Positions 1 through 9,953 of a stretch of 19,413 bases of DNA are shown here, piece after piece. Location of the stretch: NCBI GenBank assembly GCA_004335835.1, contig RWJK01001128.1:14024-33436 (forward strand). The letters run 5' to 3'. Positions within the stretch are counted from its first letter, which is position 1. Every line of letters starts with the position of its first letter. Source of the DNA: Scenedesmus sp. ARA3. Its lineage: Eukaryota > Chlorophyta > Chlorophyceae > Sphaeropleales > Scenedesmaceae. The notes under the pieces are model-generated. The model worked only from the letters and a program-made list of their open reading frames with translations. It did no database searches and was not told the DNA's origin. Both the position numbers and the translations under genes were made by a program.

Positions 1-57
<57 letters not shown>
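1..57. repeat. CTG trinucleotide microsatellite
   Basis: An uninterrupted CTG run of about 19 units that begins at the window edge and so may be longer. It is followed by a short pyrimidine-rich stretch and CAG at 69-71, so on the + strand it appears to be the 3' end of an intron of the START-like gene and to act as its acceptor tract. Similar CTG runs precede acceptors elsewhere in the window. Confidence 0.9.
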
Positions 58-59
<2 letters not shown>

Positions 60-71
60 CTGTGTATGCAG

Positions 72-1057
72 CCGGTGATAGCCTCTTCCGTGTGGTACAG
101 CGCCTGCCGCTGCCAGCTGCCCCTGATGGCAGTCAGCGGGTGGAGGTTGTGAACAAGGCAGCAATCAGAGTGCTGGCTTGGAAGATCTGGACTTCGAACC
201 GCGTTGTATACATCATTGCACCGGCACAGGCTGCAGCTCAGCTGCCGCATTGTGCATGCAGCAGCCAGCAGCAGAGCAGCACATGCAGCAGCGGCAGTGC
301 GTGCAAGGCGTGTGTCAGCTGCTCGCAGGCACATGACAGCAGCGGCAGCGTGCAGGAGGAGCCGCGCACAGTGACATTCAACCTTCTGTCGTCGGTGAGT
401 AGCTAAGTGGCAACAGCTGCCCCCGTGCAGACCCAGACCTTATCATGATAAAAAACCGCATCTGCAGCAGAATGCAATGAGCTCATAAGCAACCTGGCCT
501 TGCCTGGCAACTTCTTGCACACACGGTTGGGCAGGTGACGACCCGGTATTGTCCTCACACTGTTGTATGTGCTGCTGCAGAACATGCTGCACAGCCTGTC
601 TGGCACCTGGAGGCTGCAGCCCCTCAAGATCCACCACACTGCACTGCCACGCAGCTGCCTCAGCAGCAGCAGCAGCAGCAGCAGCATGCGGCACACGGCA
701 GTCGGGAAGCAGCCTCTGTCTCCGTACACCCTCAGCTTCCTGGCAAGCAGCAGCAGGGGCAGCAGCCCTGGGTTGCAGCTGCCTGCTGGGCTGCGCACTG
801 ATGCTGATGGCAATGTGACAGCAACACTGGTGCAGTATGAGCAGTACGCACAGCCCAAGGGTAAGAGGGGCTTTATGTGCTGCTAGCAGCTGTGCACATG
901 CATGGCTGCTTCTGTTCTAAATCTCACCCTGGCTATATAGTTGCATCCATGGAGATCACTGCAGCACCATTTCATAACTTGGGTGCTCACAGAGCAGCTG
1001 AAGTGAGAAGGCACGGACACCGAAATCCAGTACCCAGTTTGCTGCTGCTGCCGCTGC

Positions 1058-1091
<34 letters not shown>

Positions 1092-1802
1092 GCTGCAGGT
1101 TTGCCGCCCGGTGTGCGCTTTGTGCCTGGCATGTCGGATGCTGTGCGCAGCAGCATTGGCCGGGAGGTGCGCCAGATGCTGGAGAAGATTGGGCACGCAG
1201 CCATGCTGGTGAGTGGCAGCTGCTGACCGGCAGAGGCTATGCATTCAACCACAGTTAAGAGATAGCAGCTGTGGCGCCAGCTTCAGCAGCACTAGGCATT
1301 AAGGCAGTGCAGCAGTAATGGACAAGACCGGGCATGCAGCCATGCTGGTGAGTGCCTGCTGCAGGGTGCCAACATTTACCGACCAGCAGCCTTGCAGCAA
1401 AAGCCAGAATCTTCTGCAACTGCAATCATGCAACAGACACAGCGACTGTGCTGGCAGCTTGCTAGGGGGCATACAGGGCATTGGGAGCAACAGCAGCCTG
1501 CACCAGCAGCATCTCGTGTTGTGTCGGCAAGGATACATGTTGCCGGCCGCAGCATGGACAGTTAGAATTGGCTGCCAGCAGCAACTTTCCGCAAGTTTCT
1601 TGCTTTCAGGTAGCAGCACTAGAAGCCAACAGCAGTGTAATAACAAACAGCACTGTATCTGGCCAACACATGGTTGTGTTGCACCACTTGTTGCTGTCTG
1701 CAGGAGGTGCAGCACGGCATAGCACCCCAAGCTGCCTTGGCTGTGATGACACAGCAGCTGGAGCAAGCGGGTGGCAGCTTCAAAAAGCTGCAAAAGCAGC
1801 AG

Positions 1803-1834
<32 letters not shown>

Positions 1835-1994
1835 TGGGCCAAAGGCTCTGCCAGGGCAGTTGGTAGGTGCCTTCAGCAGCCACCACAACGATGCAGCTGG
1901 TCAGCAGAAGTTGGCTGATGCCAGCAGCAGCAGCAGGAGCATTGCGGCGCACCCGCTGATGAGCATTTCAGCTCTGACTGTGACGGAAGAGTGA
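72..1994 (+). CDS. START-like (SRPBCC / COQ10-type polyketide cyclase fold) protein, 3' part
   Basis: Four exons can be joined: 72-394, 581-860, 1099-1208 and 1704-1994, with donors GTGAGT, GTAAGA and GTGAGT, and acceptors ending in CAG. The phases match (0, 1, 0), giving about 333 residues to a TGA at 1992-1994. The core follows the usual order of this fold: a beta-rich part (RVEVVNKAAIRVLAWKIW), then PRTVTFNLLSS joined across intron 1 to NMLHSLSGTWRLQPL (the 'SG-W-LQPL' strand pair), VTATLVQYEQYAQPKG, and a C-terminal helix (GREVRQMLEKIGHAAML). Family knowledge: such domains bind hydrophobic ligands, for example quinone in COQ10; plant and algal members are often plastid or mitochondrial proteins of unknown ligand. 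Low-complexity Ser/Gln/Cys/Ala insertions interrupt the domain, one of them encoded by a CAG run at 661-687. The last exon adds a Gln/Ala-rich tail. The 5' end lies outside the window. The family call is by pattern recognition only; the ligand cannot be inferred. Confidence 0.6.
1323..1349 (+). repeat. Echo of a splice donor (START-like gene, exon 3 end)
   Basis: The last bases of the exon ending at 1208, together with its GTGAGT donor (about 1190-1214), recur almost unchanged here, 135 bp downstream inside the following intron. The copy keeps the GGGCAYGCAGCCATGCTG core and a complete GTGAGT, so it is a potential alternative donor. Confidence 0.75.
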
Positions 1995-2349
1995 GCTTAA
2001 ACTCTTATGTTGCTGCAGTGATCCCAGCGACCCGCTGCAAAGCAGGTTAATAGATGACCGGATGGGCTGCTTTGGTGTGCTGCCAATTGCACCGTTGAAT
2101 GCTGGAGTGATGAGGCCTGAACACGTGTTCTGCCTGCTGTCGTTTGAGCTCTGTATGGCCTGCTGTTACGAGCCTCGGGCCTTTGTGTGGGAGCTGATAA
2201 CATAACATGGCAGAGTGTGTTGCTGCAGGCCTCCTCTGCCGGAATTTTTTGAGAGAGGATAGTACATGTGGGTCCTGGCACCATCTTGGATGGTATAAGC
2301 CACAACAGGTTGAACACAAGATCAGAGATTTTGATGTGATGCTGGTGTG

Positions 2350-2708
2350 TTGGCACTGCTGCCAGTGCATCTTGTAACGCTTGGCTGAGCAATGCGCCAC
2401 AGCTGATGTGAAAGCTACGGCTGTATTAGCAGTGGTCTGCAACAGCCTGGAGCCGCTTCAATACGCACAGCATTTCACACAACCTGGTCTGCGGAGCGCT
2501 ATTCAAAGCCAGCTGCAGGTGCTGCTGTTGTACTGCTGACAGTGTACCTTGTAACATCTGGCTTACCAGCATGCCAAAGTCGATTTCAGCTGTGTGTGCA
2601 GTAGTTGCAGCAGCCTAGAGCTGCTAACTCACGCACGGCACAGCCACTGCCACAGTAGCACAGCACTGCAACTAACCTGGTCTGCAGAGCGATTTGCATA
2701 GCCAGCTG
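2350..2708. repeat. Two degenerate tandem copies, about 180 bp each
   Basis: Segment 2350-2515 is repeated at 2528-2708. Both copies share in the same order an ACTGCTG-CAGTG block, CTTGTAAC, a CAGCTG block, GCAGYAGCCTRGAGC-like sequence, CGCACRGC, CCTGGTCTGC-GAGCG and a terminal AGCCAGCTG. Indels show considerable age. No protein is evident. Each copy carries TGTAA, the chlorophyte poly(A) signal, and the array lies downstream of the START-like gene, so it could be a duplicated 3' UTR/poly(A) region. Confidence 0.7.
2373..2377 (+). promoter_or_regulatory. Candidate TGTAA polyadenylation signal, START-like gene
   Basis: TGTAA is the poly(A) signal used by chlorophyte green algae. This one lies about 380 nt after the stop at 1992-1994; a second lies in the duplicated unit at 2550-2554. 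A five-base motif is weak evidence, so this is a positional guess. Confidence 0.3.
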
Positions 2709-3296
2709 ATACAGCCAGAGTATCCCTGAAGCCTGAAGCGTCGAGGCTGAGCGTAAATTTGGGCTGTGTTCCCGTCATTTGAGACACAACATCGTGACAG
2801 CTTGAAATTTACAGCATGGTGCTGCTCGGTGCAACCAGCCTGGCCGTCAGGCATGCTTCTGACACATACTGAGCTTGGCCATTTGCAGAGAACTGCAGCT
2901 TGGTCAGCGCGTACATGCACACCAAACATGTATGGGTGTGGCTGGAAGGTCAGCGGCTGACTGCTCATGCCAACGCTGCCTGTACACCCGTTTGAGAATT
3001 ACCGCGCCTGCTATGCAGACACATGCCATACATCTGGGCAAAGGGGTCACTGCGTACTACGTCTTCTAACTGCACTGCTGCTGCTTCGAACCTAAAAACA
3101 ACATTTCATTAATCTCACCAAGATGCATGCCTAGTAATATGCCCTCGCTGAAGGCTGCCTGGCAGGTAACCAGCAGCACGCACTGATCACCTGCCAAGAA
3201 CAGCTGCTGGCAGCATGCATCATTCTGCTGCTGAACCAGCAGTCAGTCCTGCAGCAGCTCCACACCACCACATGATAAACTATGCCTGGCGAAGTC

Positions 3297-3713
3297 TGGC
3301 TCACAAAAGCCATACTAAGCTAACTTATAGTTAATGTAGCTGACAGCTGCCACAGTTTTCTGGCCCTGCTGGCCTGCCGCCTACACAGTCACCTTGATCA
3401 TCGGCTGACAACAGCCACACTGTTTGCTGGCGGCAGCCACAATTATTGGCCCTGCTCGCCTGCTGGTCATATGGCAGCTTTGATTATTGGCTCACACAGC
3501 CATACCACTTGCTGGCAGCGGCCACAACTTTGTTTTAGTCTAAATCCCGGCCTGCTGTTCACATAGTGGCCTTGATCAGCTCCTCACAACAGCCATACTG
3601 GTTGAAATTTCAGCTGGCAGCGACCACATTGTTTGGTCCTGCTGGCCTGCTGTGCACATAGTGGCTTCACATGGTGGCCTTGATCATCTGCTCCAGGCAG
3701 CTGCTGCTGGCAA
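3297..3713 (-). repeat. Degenerate tandem array that echoes the lipase 3' coding end
   Basis: Four to five units of about 80-100 bp. Anchors on the + strand are a GGCAGC-GCCACA block near 3344, 3432, 3514 and 3616, and a CTTGATCAT-CTCACAACAGCCATAC block near 3392, 3478, 3570 and 3677. The last unit contains the end of the lipase coding sequence (stop TGA at 3669-3667 on the - strand). The others lie 3' of the gene and are decayed copies of that coding end. A further partial copy of the GGCTCACA-AGCCATAC block lies at about 3297-3315. Confidence 0.75.
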
Positions 3714-5646
3714 CCTGCGGCTGGTCCAGCAAGCAATCCTGCAGCTTCATCACATACGTAAATGCGAAATGGTCATTCAGGTTGAACCTGCAGCGCTCCC
3801 CTGTTGCACTCAGGGGGCACTGCATTGCTGTGGGGCCGTCTGCTTTCAGGCACTTGCCCTGCCAGATGCGGTAGGTGCTCTCTACCGGCAGCTGCACGTA
3901 GGGCAGCGCGGAGCGGCTCAGGGGAGGAGACATGCCAGGGATCTGCAGCAGGAACAGCAGCAGCAGCAGTGAGGCCAACCTTCGCATGCGCAAGGAATGG
4001 CTTCTGACGGCGTTTGTCAAAGTGCAGTGCAGCAGTAGCCGAGGCTGTAAGGTACTCTATGTTGAACTCTATGGCTGCAGCTGTAGCAGTATTATATGCA
4101 ACTACCACCCCTGGCAAGCAGGGTGGTAGTGCACATGGATAACTTCCATTGCAGAAACCAACACTTGCTCCTGTGCATGCAAGCCCCTTTCCACCCAACC
4201 TAGCTCACCATGTCCAGTTCATTCCACCAGCTGAATGTTATCAGGTCCAGCCTATTTTTCATGAAGGCATCAAAATTGGCAAACACATACACACACCATC
4301 AACTGCACATGCCATCAACATATGCTCAACCCAGCTCACCATGTCCAGCTCGTTCCACCAGCTGAATGTAATCAGGTCCAGTCCATTGTCCATGAAAGCG
4401 TCCACAAACGGCTGCTGTGCCATCTTGGGTGCACCAAACAGGTACAGCCCGCCCACAGGCACCTGGCTATCCACCAGGCGCATTGCAGCAAAGGTGGCCA
4501 GGGCAGCACCCATGCTGTGGCCTGTCAGATACACACGGGCGCGGCTGGGATCCTGAGTGAACTGCATGGCGTGGTCCACCGCCTGCTGCACGCGCGGCCA
4601 GACACTTGCAAAGCTGGAGTAGAAGCCCCCATGCACCGGCAGTAAGTTAGGCGATCCCTCAGCTCCGAATGTCCCGTTGACTGGGATGAAACGCGCGCTG
4701 TCGCCCAGTCCAGACTCAATGTTGGTGAGGCCGCGGAACGAGACCCAGACGTCATGCTTCGTAGCAAAGATCACTGCGTGAGCTTCTGGCCGGCTGGCAA
4801 GCAAGCTGATCACTGCCAGGGGTACATCTTCATCTACGAAGAAAAGGCTGCCTGGCACTGCACCTAGTGCTGTCCACTTGCGTGAGTAGAGCTCGCGGTA
4901 GGTGTCCTGCATGCAAAAGAAGCACACATGTATACTGTAAAAGGATCACCTTCATGGCTACGCACCTTCAAGCAATGCTGTAGGATATCTCGGATTCAGA
5001 GTATCCGGATGCTGCCATAGGCCTGTCATGCAGGCACAGCAATCTGGCAGCACGTTCATCAAGCAATTGGCATACCTGCGTGTGCTCTGCTGTGCTGCTG
5101 ATGCCGAATGCAGTGGGGTAGGTGTAGCGCGAGATGAGCAGCGCGAGGTAGGAGTTGCTCAGCAGCGCGGGGTCGTTGCGATTGAAGAGGGTGTCGAGCA
5201 CGTCTGTGCTGCATGTGGCAGCCGCAGGTGCTGCAGCAAGGCAAACGGCGCAGCACAGGCAGGCAGTGTGTCAGCTGCGCAACTGGCGGGTGCAGGGCAA
5301 GGGCTGCAAGGTGATGCTGGGTTTAGCTTGATTATGGTGAACATGGTTCTGCTGCCGCCAATCAACACCCAGCTCAGGAGTGCTTGTGCATGCTACCACA
5401 CTGACTGCTGCTGCTGCTGCTGCCGCCTTTGCATGTGGCCTCTTACCTGCTGCTGCCAGATCATGCTGCTCAGCAAACACTGCAGACGCCGTCAATAGCA
5501 GCCCAAATAGTACACCTGCAGTCCGCACTGAAATCAGCGTGAGGTACTGCTGCGCGCCAAGTGCGCGCGCGGGTTGCGCTTGAGTTTTTTGGGCGTCTAG
5601 GACGCACGCCCTCTTCACCTGCTACCGATGCTTTGGTAGATGCCAT
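3667..5646 (-). CDS. Secreted class 3 (fungal-type) triacylglycerol lipase
   Basis: Alpha/beta-hydrolase expected to cleave acyl esters outside the cell or in the secretory pathway. Five exons on the - strand: 5646-5619, 5527-5447, 5203-5076, 4906-4340 and 3942-3667. Phases match throughout and give 359 residues. The start ATG at 5646-5644 was chosen because joining exon 1 (donor GTGAAG) to exon 2 (acceptor TTTCAG) yields a good signal peptide: short basic N-terminus, hydrophobic core VLFGLLLTASAVFA, likely cut before EQHD near residue 29. Lipase motifs: VWVSFRGL at 132-139; the nucleophile elbow GHSMGAALA with Ser210; LFGAPK at 235-240; WNELD joined across intron 4 to IPGM, with Asp267 the expected acid (class 3 consensus N-x-x-D-x-V-P-x-L-P); and NDHFAFTYV with His326 as likely catalytic His. 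Five cysteines after the last splice (residues 299-342) could form disulfides. Exons 1-2 are the least certain. Two of its exon ends are echoed in neighbouring non-coding DNA. Substrate specificity cannot be told. Confidence 0.85.
4101..4130. other. Perfect inverted repeat (10-bp arms) in a lipase intron
   Basis: ACTACCACCC at 4101-4110 and its exact reverse complement at 4121-4130 flank a 10-base loop. It lies within lipase intron 4 (3943-4339), so the pre-mRNA could form a short hairpin there. No role can be assigned. Confidence 0.7.
4203..4271 (-). repeat. Echo of lipase exon 4 3' end and its donor
   Basis: The last 60 or so bases of lipase exon 4 with the following GTGAGC donor (4402-4334 on the - strand) recur here 131 bp downstream, inside intron 4, with scattered substitutions. 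The copy still translates through a TFSWWNELDM-like segment and keeps ATG followed by GTGAGC. Skipping from either donor is conceivable; the outer copy belongs to the intact frame. Confidence 0.9.
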
Positions 5647-6738
5647 GTTTACGGGTTAATTGTGCCTTGAAGCGTTTGACCTATGCTCGTATACCGGTAC
5701 TGCTTGTCTGAGAGGTGTCACGTCGGACGGGATCCACAACAGAGCTAGAGTGTTTATCGATAGAAAAAGCGTGTTACTATCTTGAAGAAGCAATAGGCTT
5801 GCTTAAGACATGGTGAAACTTGCCCACGGTACCACACATGACATGCACCTGACATGGCACCTGAGCAGCTGCCCTGCCCAGTGCAGTACTGCTGGTGTTG
5901 CAAAGCAGGAACTGCATCAGCTAGGCACAGAAATTATCGATTGTGCTGCTCCTCTGATCACCAATTGCGTCATCCGTACTTTGTTTAAACTGGTTTCTGG
6001 CGTTGCCTGTGCATGCAACTGAACCACATGTACACCATGCTGCAGCAATATGCAGTGCCCTGTCTCAGACAGGGTGTAAATGCACACTGCACTTGCTGAC
6101 ACCATGCACCGCAACCTGCTGAGGGCTTGCCTGAAAACTCCTGTGTGCATCGCTCTCGTGGAGACTCTCAGACTCTCAGACAGTGTGCAGCCTGGTCGGA
6201 CCACTAGCACTAGGTACAACTTTCACAAGCATATATGATTATTGGATTCTACTCAACGAAGGCAACAAGCTCAGGAAACCTTGCAAGAGAGAAGCTCCTA
6301 GCGCTGCCAGTCGCGGTTGATTGCCAGGAGGCACCTGTCACAGTGTGCGTGTTCCAGCTCAGCTGAGTGTGGCACTTGGAGCTGGCCAGGTGGTGTCAAG
6401 GCGTGTGCTGCACATGAGCAAGACAGCCATCCCGACTAACAGACCTCGTAAGAGACCTTCTGCTTTGTAAAAACACAATGACACACGCTCCATCTTTGTA
6501 AGGCGAAGGGATTGACTGGAAGAAGAGCTGACACAGTAACACCCTGCACCCCACTGCTGCACCCTGCACACGCACCAAGCACCCTGCGTGCCCAGTTGCT
6601 CTCAAAGCGTCAGAACAAGTCGCTAAGACACTTTCAACTGTTGATATAGCTCTTTTGATCTTGCTGCTTGTGCTGAGAGCTCTCCATCTTGTAGTAGAAG
6701 CACCGGCATCCCAGCAGCAGGAGCGACAAGCAGCAGCC
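5647..6738. other. Divergent intergenic region
   Basis: Lies between the lipase start (-) and the QCR9-like start (+), so it should hold both promoters. No coding exon is supported: the frames present are short and of random composition. A small stem-loop is seen at 6058-6074 (CCCTGTC, TCA loop, GACAGGG), followed directly by TGTAA, and nested GC-rich inverted repeats at 5591-5611. No TATA-like element can be tied to either gene with confidence. Confidence 0.5.
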
Positions 6739-7346
6739 ATGGGTGCAGCAGATAGTGTATACCAAGTAAGCGTGGTGCTCTTTGCTGCTAGCATAGTGGC
6801 GGGCGTGGAGCAGCACATTGCTTGTCACTGCTGTCGTTCTGATTGGGAAAGCGCCTCAGATCACAGCGCTTTCAGTTATAATATGTTTGATCAGCGCTGT
6901 GAATTGGCAGTAAACGCAACAGCGAGTGCCTGACAGTGGCAGGTCGAACACTTCGCTGAAGCAAGCTCCACGGTGTTTGTGATGTTCATCGAATACGTGC
7001 CACTTCTTATAGTGTGTGTGATGTTTTGAAGCCTGCTGCTTCCCTGCCTGGGCTGATCTTCTGTGCTCACAGTAGCACAAGCAGCAGCACACACAGCAGC
7101 ACAAGCAGCAGCACAAGCAGCAGCACACACAGCAGCACAAGCAGCAGCACAAGCAGCAGCACCCTCACCAGCACTAGCACCTACAATAGCCCATAGCATT
7201 AGAGCCACCAGAGCAGCTGCTGCTGACACTGCTACCTTTCCTGCTGGCTGCAATCATCTTTGCCTTGCCTTGTGCCGCAGCTGTTCTTCAAGCGCAGCAC
7301 ACTGTACATCCCCTTTGTGCTGATTGGTGCTTACTTTGCCAATGAG
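6739..7346 (+). CDS. QCR9: Ubiquinol-cytochrome c reductase subunit 9-like, first two exons
   Basis: Complex III small subunit expected in the mitochondrial inner membrane. Exon 1 (6739-6765) starts at an ATG in a strong context (GCCATGGG), encodes MGAADSVYQ and ends at GTAAGC. Exon 2 (7281-7346) follows GTGCCGCAG and encodes LFFKRSTLYIPFVLIGAYF plus ANE, ending at GTGGGC; both junctions are phase 0. The joined 31 residues match the N-terminal half of QCR9: a Tyr, then basic residues, a Tyr, and a single membrane segment ending in Gly-Ala-aromatic and Glu. Known family members run 55-70 residues, with a C-terminal Gly/Trp/Asn-Gly-Lys part. I could not find that exon in the following 2.5 kb, so the gene is incomplete here: the exon may be diverged or very short, or the copy broken. 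The recognition rests on one short exon. Confidence 0.5.
7087..7158 (+). repeat. 36-bp minisatellite, two exact-looking units, in QCR9-like intron 1
   Basis: A 36-base unit made of GCACACACA and GCAGCACAA blocks is repeated twice head to tail (7087-7122, 7123-7158), with partial units before it. It lies within the 515-nt intron between the two QCR9-like exons. Any open frame through it is a by-product of the repeat. Confidence 0.75.
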
Positions 7347-7728
7347 GTGGGCAGCAGGCCGCAGCAGCGTGCAGCACACAGCATGCAGGCACATGCAGCT
7401 CCTCCCAACTTCAGCTACAGGCCCTGCAGGTCTTGCAGGATGCATGCAGCAGCCTGACAAAAGCGGCATTGGCACATCCAGTGCCTGCAATTGCCTGCAG
7501 TACTGCTGTCTCAGGGCACTTCTTTTGGGGTAGCGAATTGCTTGGCATGCAGCAGTTCATGGACCCAATGGTGCAGGCAGCAATGCAACCGCCAGACTGC
7601 AGTGCAGTTGGTTGACAGCACAGCTAGCAGCTTGCAGTGCAAGGTTGCGTGTGCCGGAGCAGCTGCAGAATGTTTTGCTAGCAGCTGTTGCATGCCCATT
7701 TAGCAGTCCCCAACATGCAGATGACGGC

Positions 7729-7881
7729 CATGGCTATACAAAGCGTTCACCACCTGATGGTCCCATCGACAACTGCTGCTGCTGCTGCTGCTGCTGCAGG
7801 CTCTGAGCATTGCATGGCTATACATACAGAGCGTTGTAACCTGATGGTGCCGTTGACAATTGCTGCTGCTGCTGCTGCAGC
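7729..7881 (+). repeat. Tandem pair, each ending in a CTG tract and CAG acceptor-like site
   Basis: Segment 7729-7797 recurs with changes at 7813-7881, 84 bp on. Both contain CATGGCTATACA, a GCGTT block, CCTGATGGT and then a CTG run ending in CAG. The geometry is that of an intron 3' end duplicated together with its acceptor. It may mark an undetected exon of a + strand gene. Confidence 0.7.
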
Positions 7882-8657
7882 AGGTCGAGCAGCTGGGAGT
7901 GAGCTGGCTTGATTGCAGCAGGCGCAGCAGCAGCGGGCTGGCTGCTGCAACAGCCGCGCTGCTGGTGCCGGCTGCCATGCTTTACCGCCGGAACAGCTTC
8001 GTTGCAGCGCTGCTGTTTGAGCAGTAGTTCTGCAGCGTAGTCTATGGATGGGTGGGCTGTAGATGCCATGCGGCGTCCTTTGGTGGTGGTGTTTGGGTTT
8101 GCTGATGCAGCAGCAGCAGCGGCGGCAGAAAGCTAGCGCAGCAGCTGCCGCTTGCTGGCTTAAATCGCATAAGTTGGATCGGCAGTGTCATGCAGTGGGT
8201 GCGACAGATTTTCTGCTAAGCCGATGTGCAGCCGCTGGCAAAAGGATTTGGTGCTGCAGGTTGGCACAGGGGCGCGATGCGCGGCAGTAGCCTGTCGACG
8301 TTGCACATTTTGTCATCTGTCCCATTGCCTGCACACTCGGTTGCTGAGTGATGATGATAAAGGGTTCACTTGACTGCTGCTGGTGAACATTTAGGCACAG
8401 CACTTGGCGCATCACTGCAACGCGGTGGTGACTAGTGCTGGATTGCACGTCAAGCATTGAGGGCCTACAGCGGCATGCTGTGCTGCTATGCATGGCAGCG
8501 TGCCAGTTGCACATGCTGCTTGCCCACTGGGCACGAAGAGTCTTCGTTCGTTGCTTGATGTGGAGGTCTGGTGTAACAGAACGTATACAACAGTGACAAG
8601 GGTGGTTGTCATTCTGCTCGCCTCAAAGTTGAACATTTTCAGATAGCCGGCCCAGTG

Positions 8658-8682
8658 TGTCACTGACACTGTGACAGTGACA
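8658..8682. other. Inverted repeat, 8-bp arms
   Basis: TGTCACTG at 8658-8665 and CAGTGACA at 8675-8682 flank nine bases that are themselves nearly palindromic. The GTGACA/TGTCAC words resemble those of the palindrome cluster at 17891-17923, but no longer similarity links the two sites. Confidence 0.6.
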
Positions 8683-9935
8683 TGGGCGCATTGATGTTGT
8701 TGTGTCAACATCATCGGCTGCGTTTGCAGTGAAGATGTTGCACACCAGACAGCAAGGTTCGGCAACTTTCTTTATACAGCAAGGTCCAAGCATGTGCAGC
8801 CACCCAGCGGCACCCACAAAAGAGAGCATGCACAACACTGTCAACAGACAGCAATGGCTGCATATCTGCTGGCACAGCACGCCTTCTACACGCCTCAGGC
8901 GCGCGGCCTTCCATAAGCAAGCCAGCAGCTACTGGTGGCGCCTATACAGGCACCACCAGGGAAGCATGAACCACCCAGATAGTACGGCACGATCCACTGC
9001 ATAATCTCCACCACATAACATCAAATGCCGACCGGCATGACGTATTCGTGATGTTTCAACATTCAGCAGCTGCACACCTATTGCACAGCTTGAAGGAGCC
9101 GATGATGCACAACATGCCGTTACACACACCGTGTGGCACAGCATGGGCAGAGCACTCAATGTGTACAGAAAACATGCCGTCACGGAACAAGTGCGACAAA
9201 ACGCCACATGCATGTGTCTCGCTGGCGTGCGGGCAGCCTATGGTACAACAAAAAACAATGGCAACGATCTGCCATGCTGCGGCCGCAACAGAGAATTGTG
9301 CGCTAGCCAGCTAGAGTATAGCTCATGACACACTAGTATACACGCCTGATACAAGATACAAGAGCCGAAGCTTCAAGCTGCAAGTTGCTAGCATGGCTGC
9401 CTTGATTGGATAGCCCATACCACCACAGCTCGCTACAGCCTTAGAGGCACAGTGCTCACAGCCTCATGAGTCATGCAACGTACATAGTACGGCACATGCC
9501 GCAAGCCCCATCTATGTTTTGCACTTGTGAGACGGCTGCTGCAGTCACCCCTCACTGCACCGCAACGACAATAGCCAGCCAACTGTGTGGCGCCCCAACC
9601 TCTGACCAGCGGCGCTTGCATCTAGTTGAATTTAACAATCAGCGATGGCAACGTGCACAAGATAAGCTCGCAAATCCAATGAACAACTGTTATGATGCAG
9701 TATGATGCTCTGCAGCGGCCGATGGCACTGCAATATACTACAGAGGCGCAAGTTACACACGCTAACCAGCTGTTGATGCCTTGCTACAACCTGCACTGCG
9801 TGTGTGAACCTTGCCAGAAGCTGTCCAGCCAAACACAGCACCAGCCCGCAATGCTGCAAACCATGCACAGCCATCATATGCACGCCAGCCAAAACAGATA
9901 CACGCCACCTATCTGTTCCCGCTGTGTTCCCCCTC

Positions 9936-9940
9936 TTACA
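9936..9940 (-). promoter_or_regulatory. Candidate TGTAA polyadenylation signal of the carboxylase gene
   Basis: TGTAA on the - strand about 330 nt after the stop codon and just beyond the duplicated terminal segment. If used, the duplicate tail at 9954-10180 would be part of the 3' UTR. Positional evidence only. Confidence 0.35.
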
Positions 9941-9953
9941 ACCACCAGCTGCC

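Larger units (their letters stand above)
1995..3296. other. Intergenic region between convergent genes
   Basis: The START-like gene (+) and the lipase gene (-) converge here. Apart from the tandem pair at 2350-2708 there is no reading frame with convincing protein character: the short frames present are rich in Cys, His and Ser and have no splice-consistent partners. The remainder is CTG/CAG-tinged unique sequence holding 3' UTRs. Confidence 0.6.
7347..9935. other. Long region without a convincing gene
   Basis: Lies between the QCR9-like exons (+) and the 3' end of the carboxylase gene (-). It holds the duplicated CTG-acceptor unit at 7729-7881, an inverted repeat at 8658-8682 and otherwise unique CTG/CAG-tinged sequence. 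A + strand frame from about 7882 to 8024, following (CTG)nCAG and ending in TAG, encodes a hydrophobic stretch and YRRNSFVAALLFEQ; it could be a terminal exon but has no recognisable partner. Candidate TGTAA motifs occur at 7838-7842 and near 8572. Confidence 0.5.

Noticed and set aside
183..197. tRNA T-arm-like bases (GGACTTCGAACCG)
   Set aside because: No acceptor stem, D arm or anticodon arm around it; the segment lies within a START-like coding exon.
1299..1952. Open frame of 217 codons on the - strand
   Set aside because: It is antisense to the last intron and exon of the START-like gene, with Cys/Leu runs from CAG repeats and no domain.
7063..7323. Ala/Gln/His/Thr-rich frame that could look like an antifreeze or coiled-coil protein
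   Set aside because: It is produced by a 36-bp minisatellite lying in an intron between two well-defined exons.
8702..9004. Open frame of 100 codons on the + strand
   Set aside because: No domain or splice-consistent context, and an overlapping frame of similar length exists on the other strand, as expected by chance.
9466..9705. Frame containing VEFNN, considered as the missing QCR9 C-terminal exon
   Set aside because: It lies 2.3 kb away, lacks the surrounding Gly and Gly-Lys residues, and no phase-compatible acceptor could be defined.
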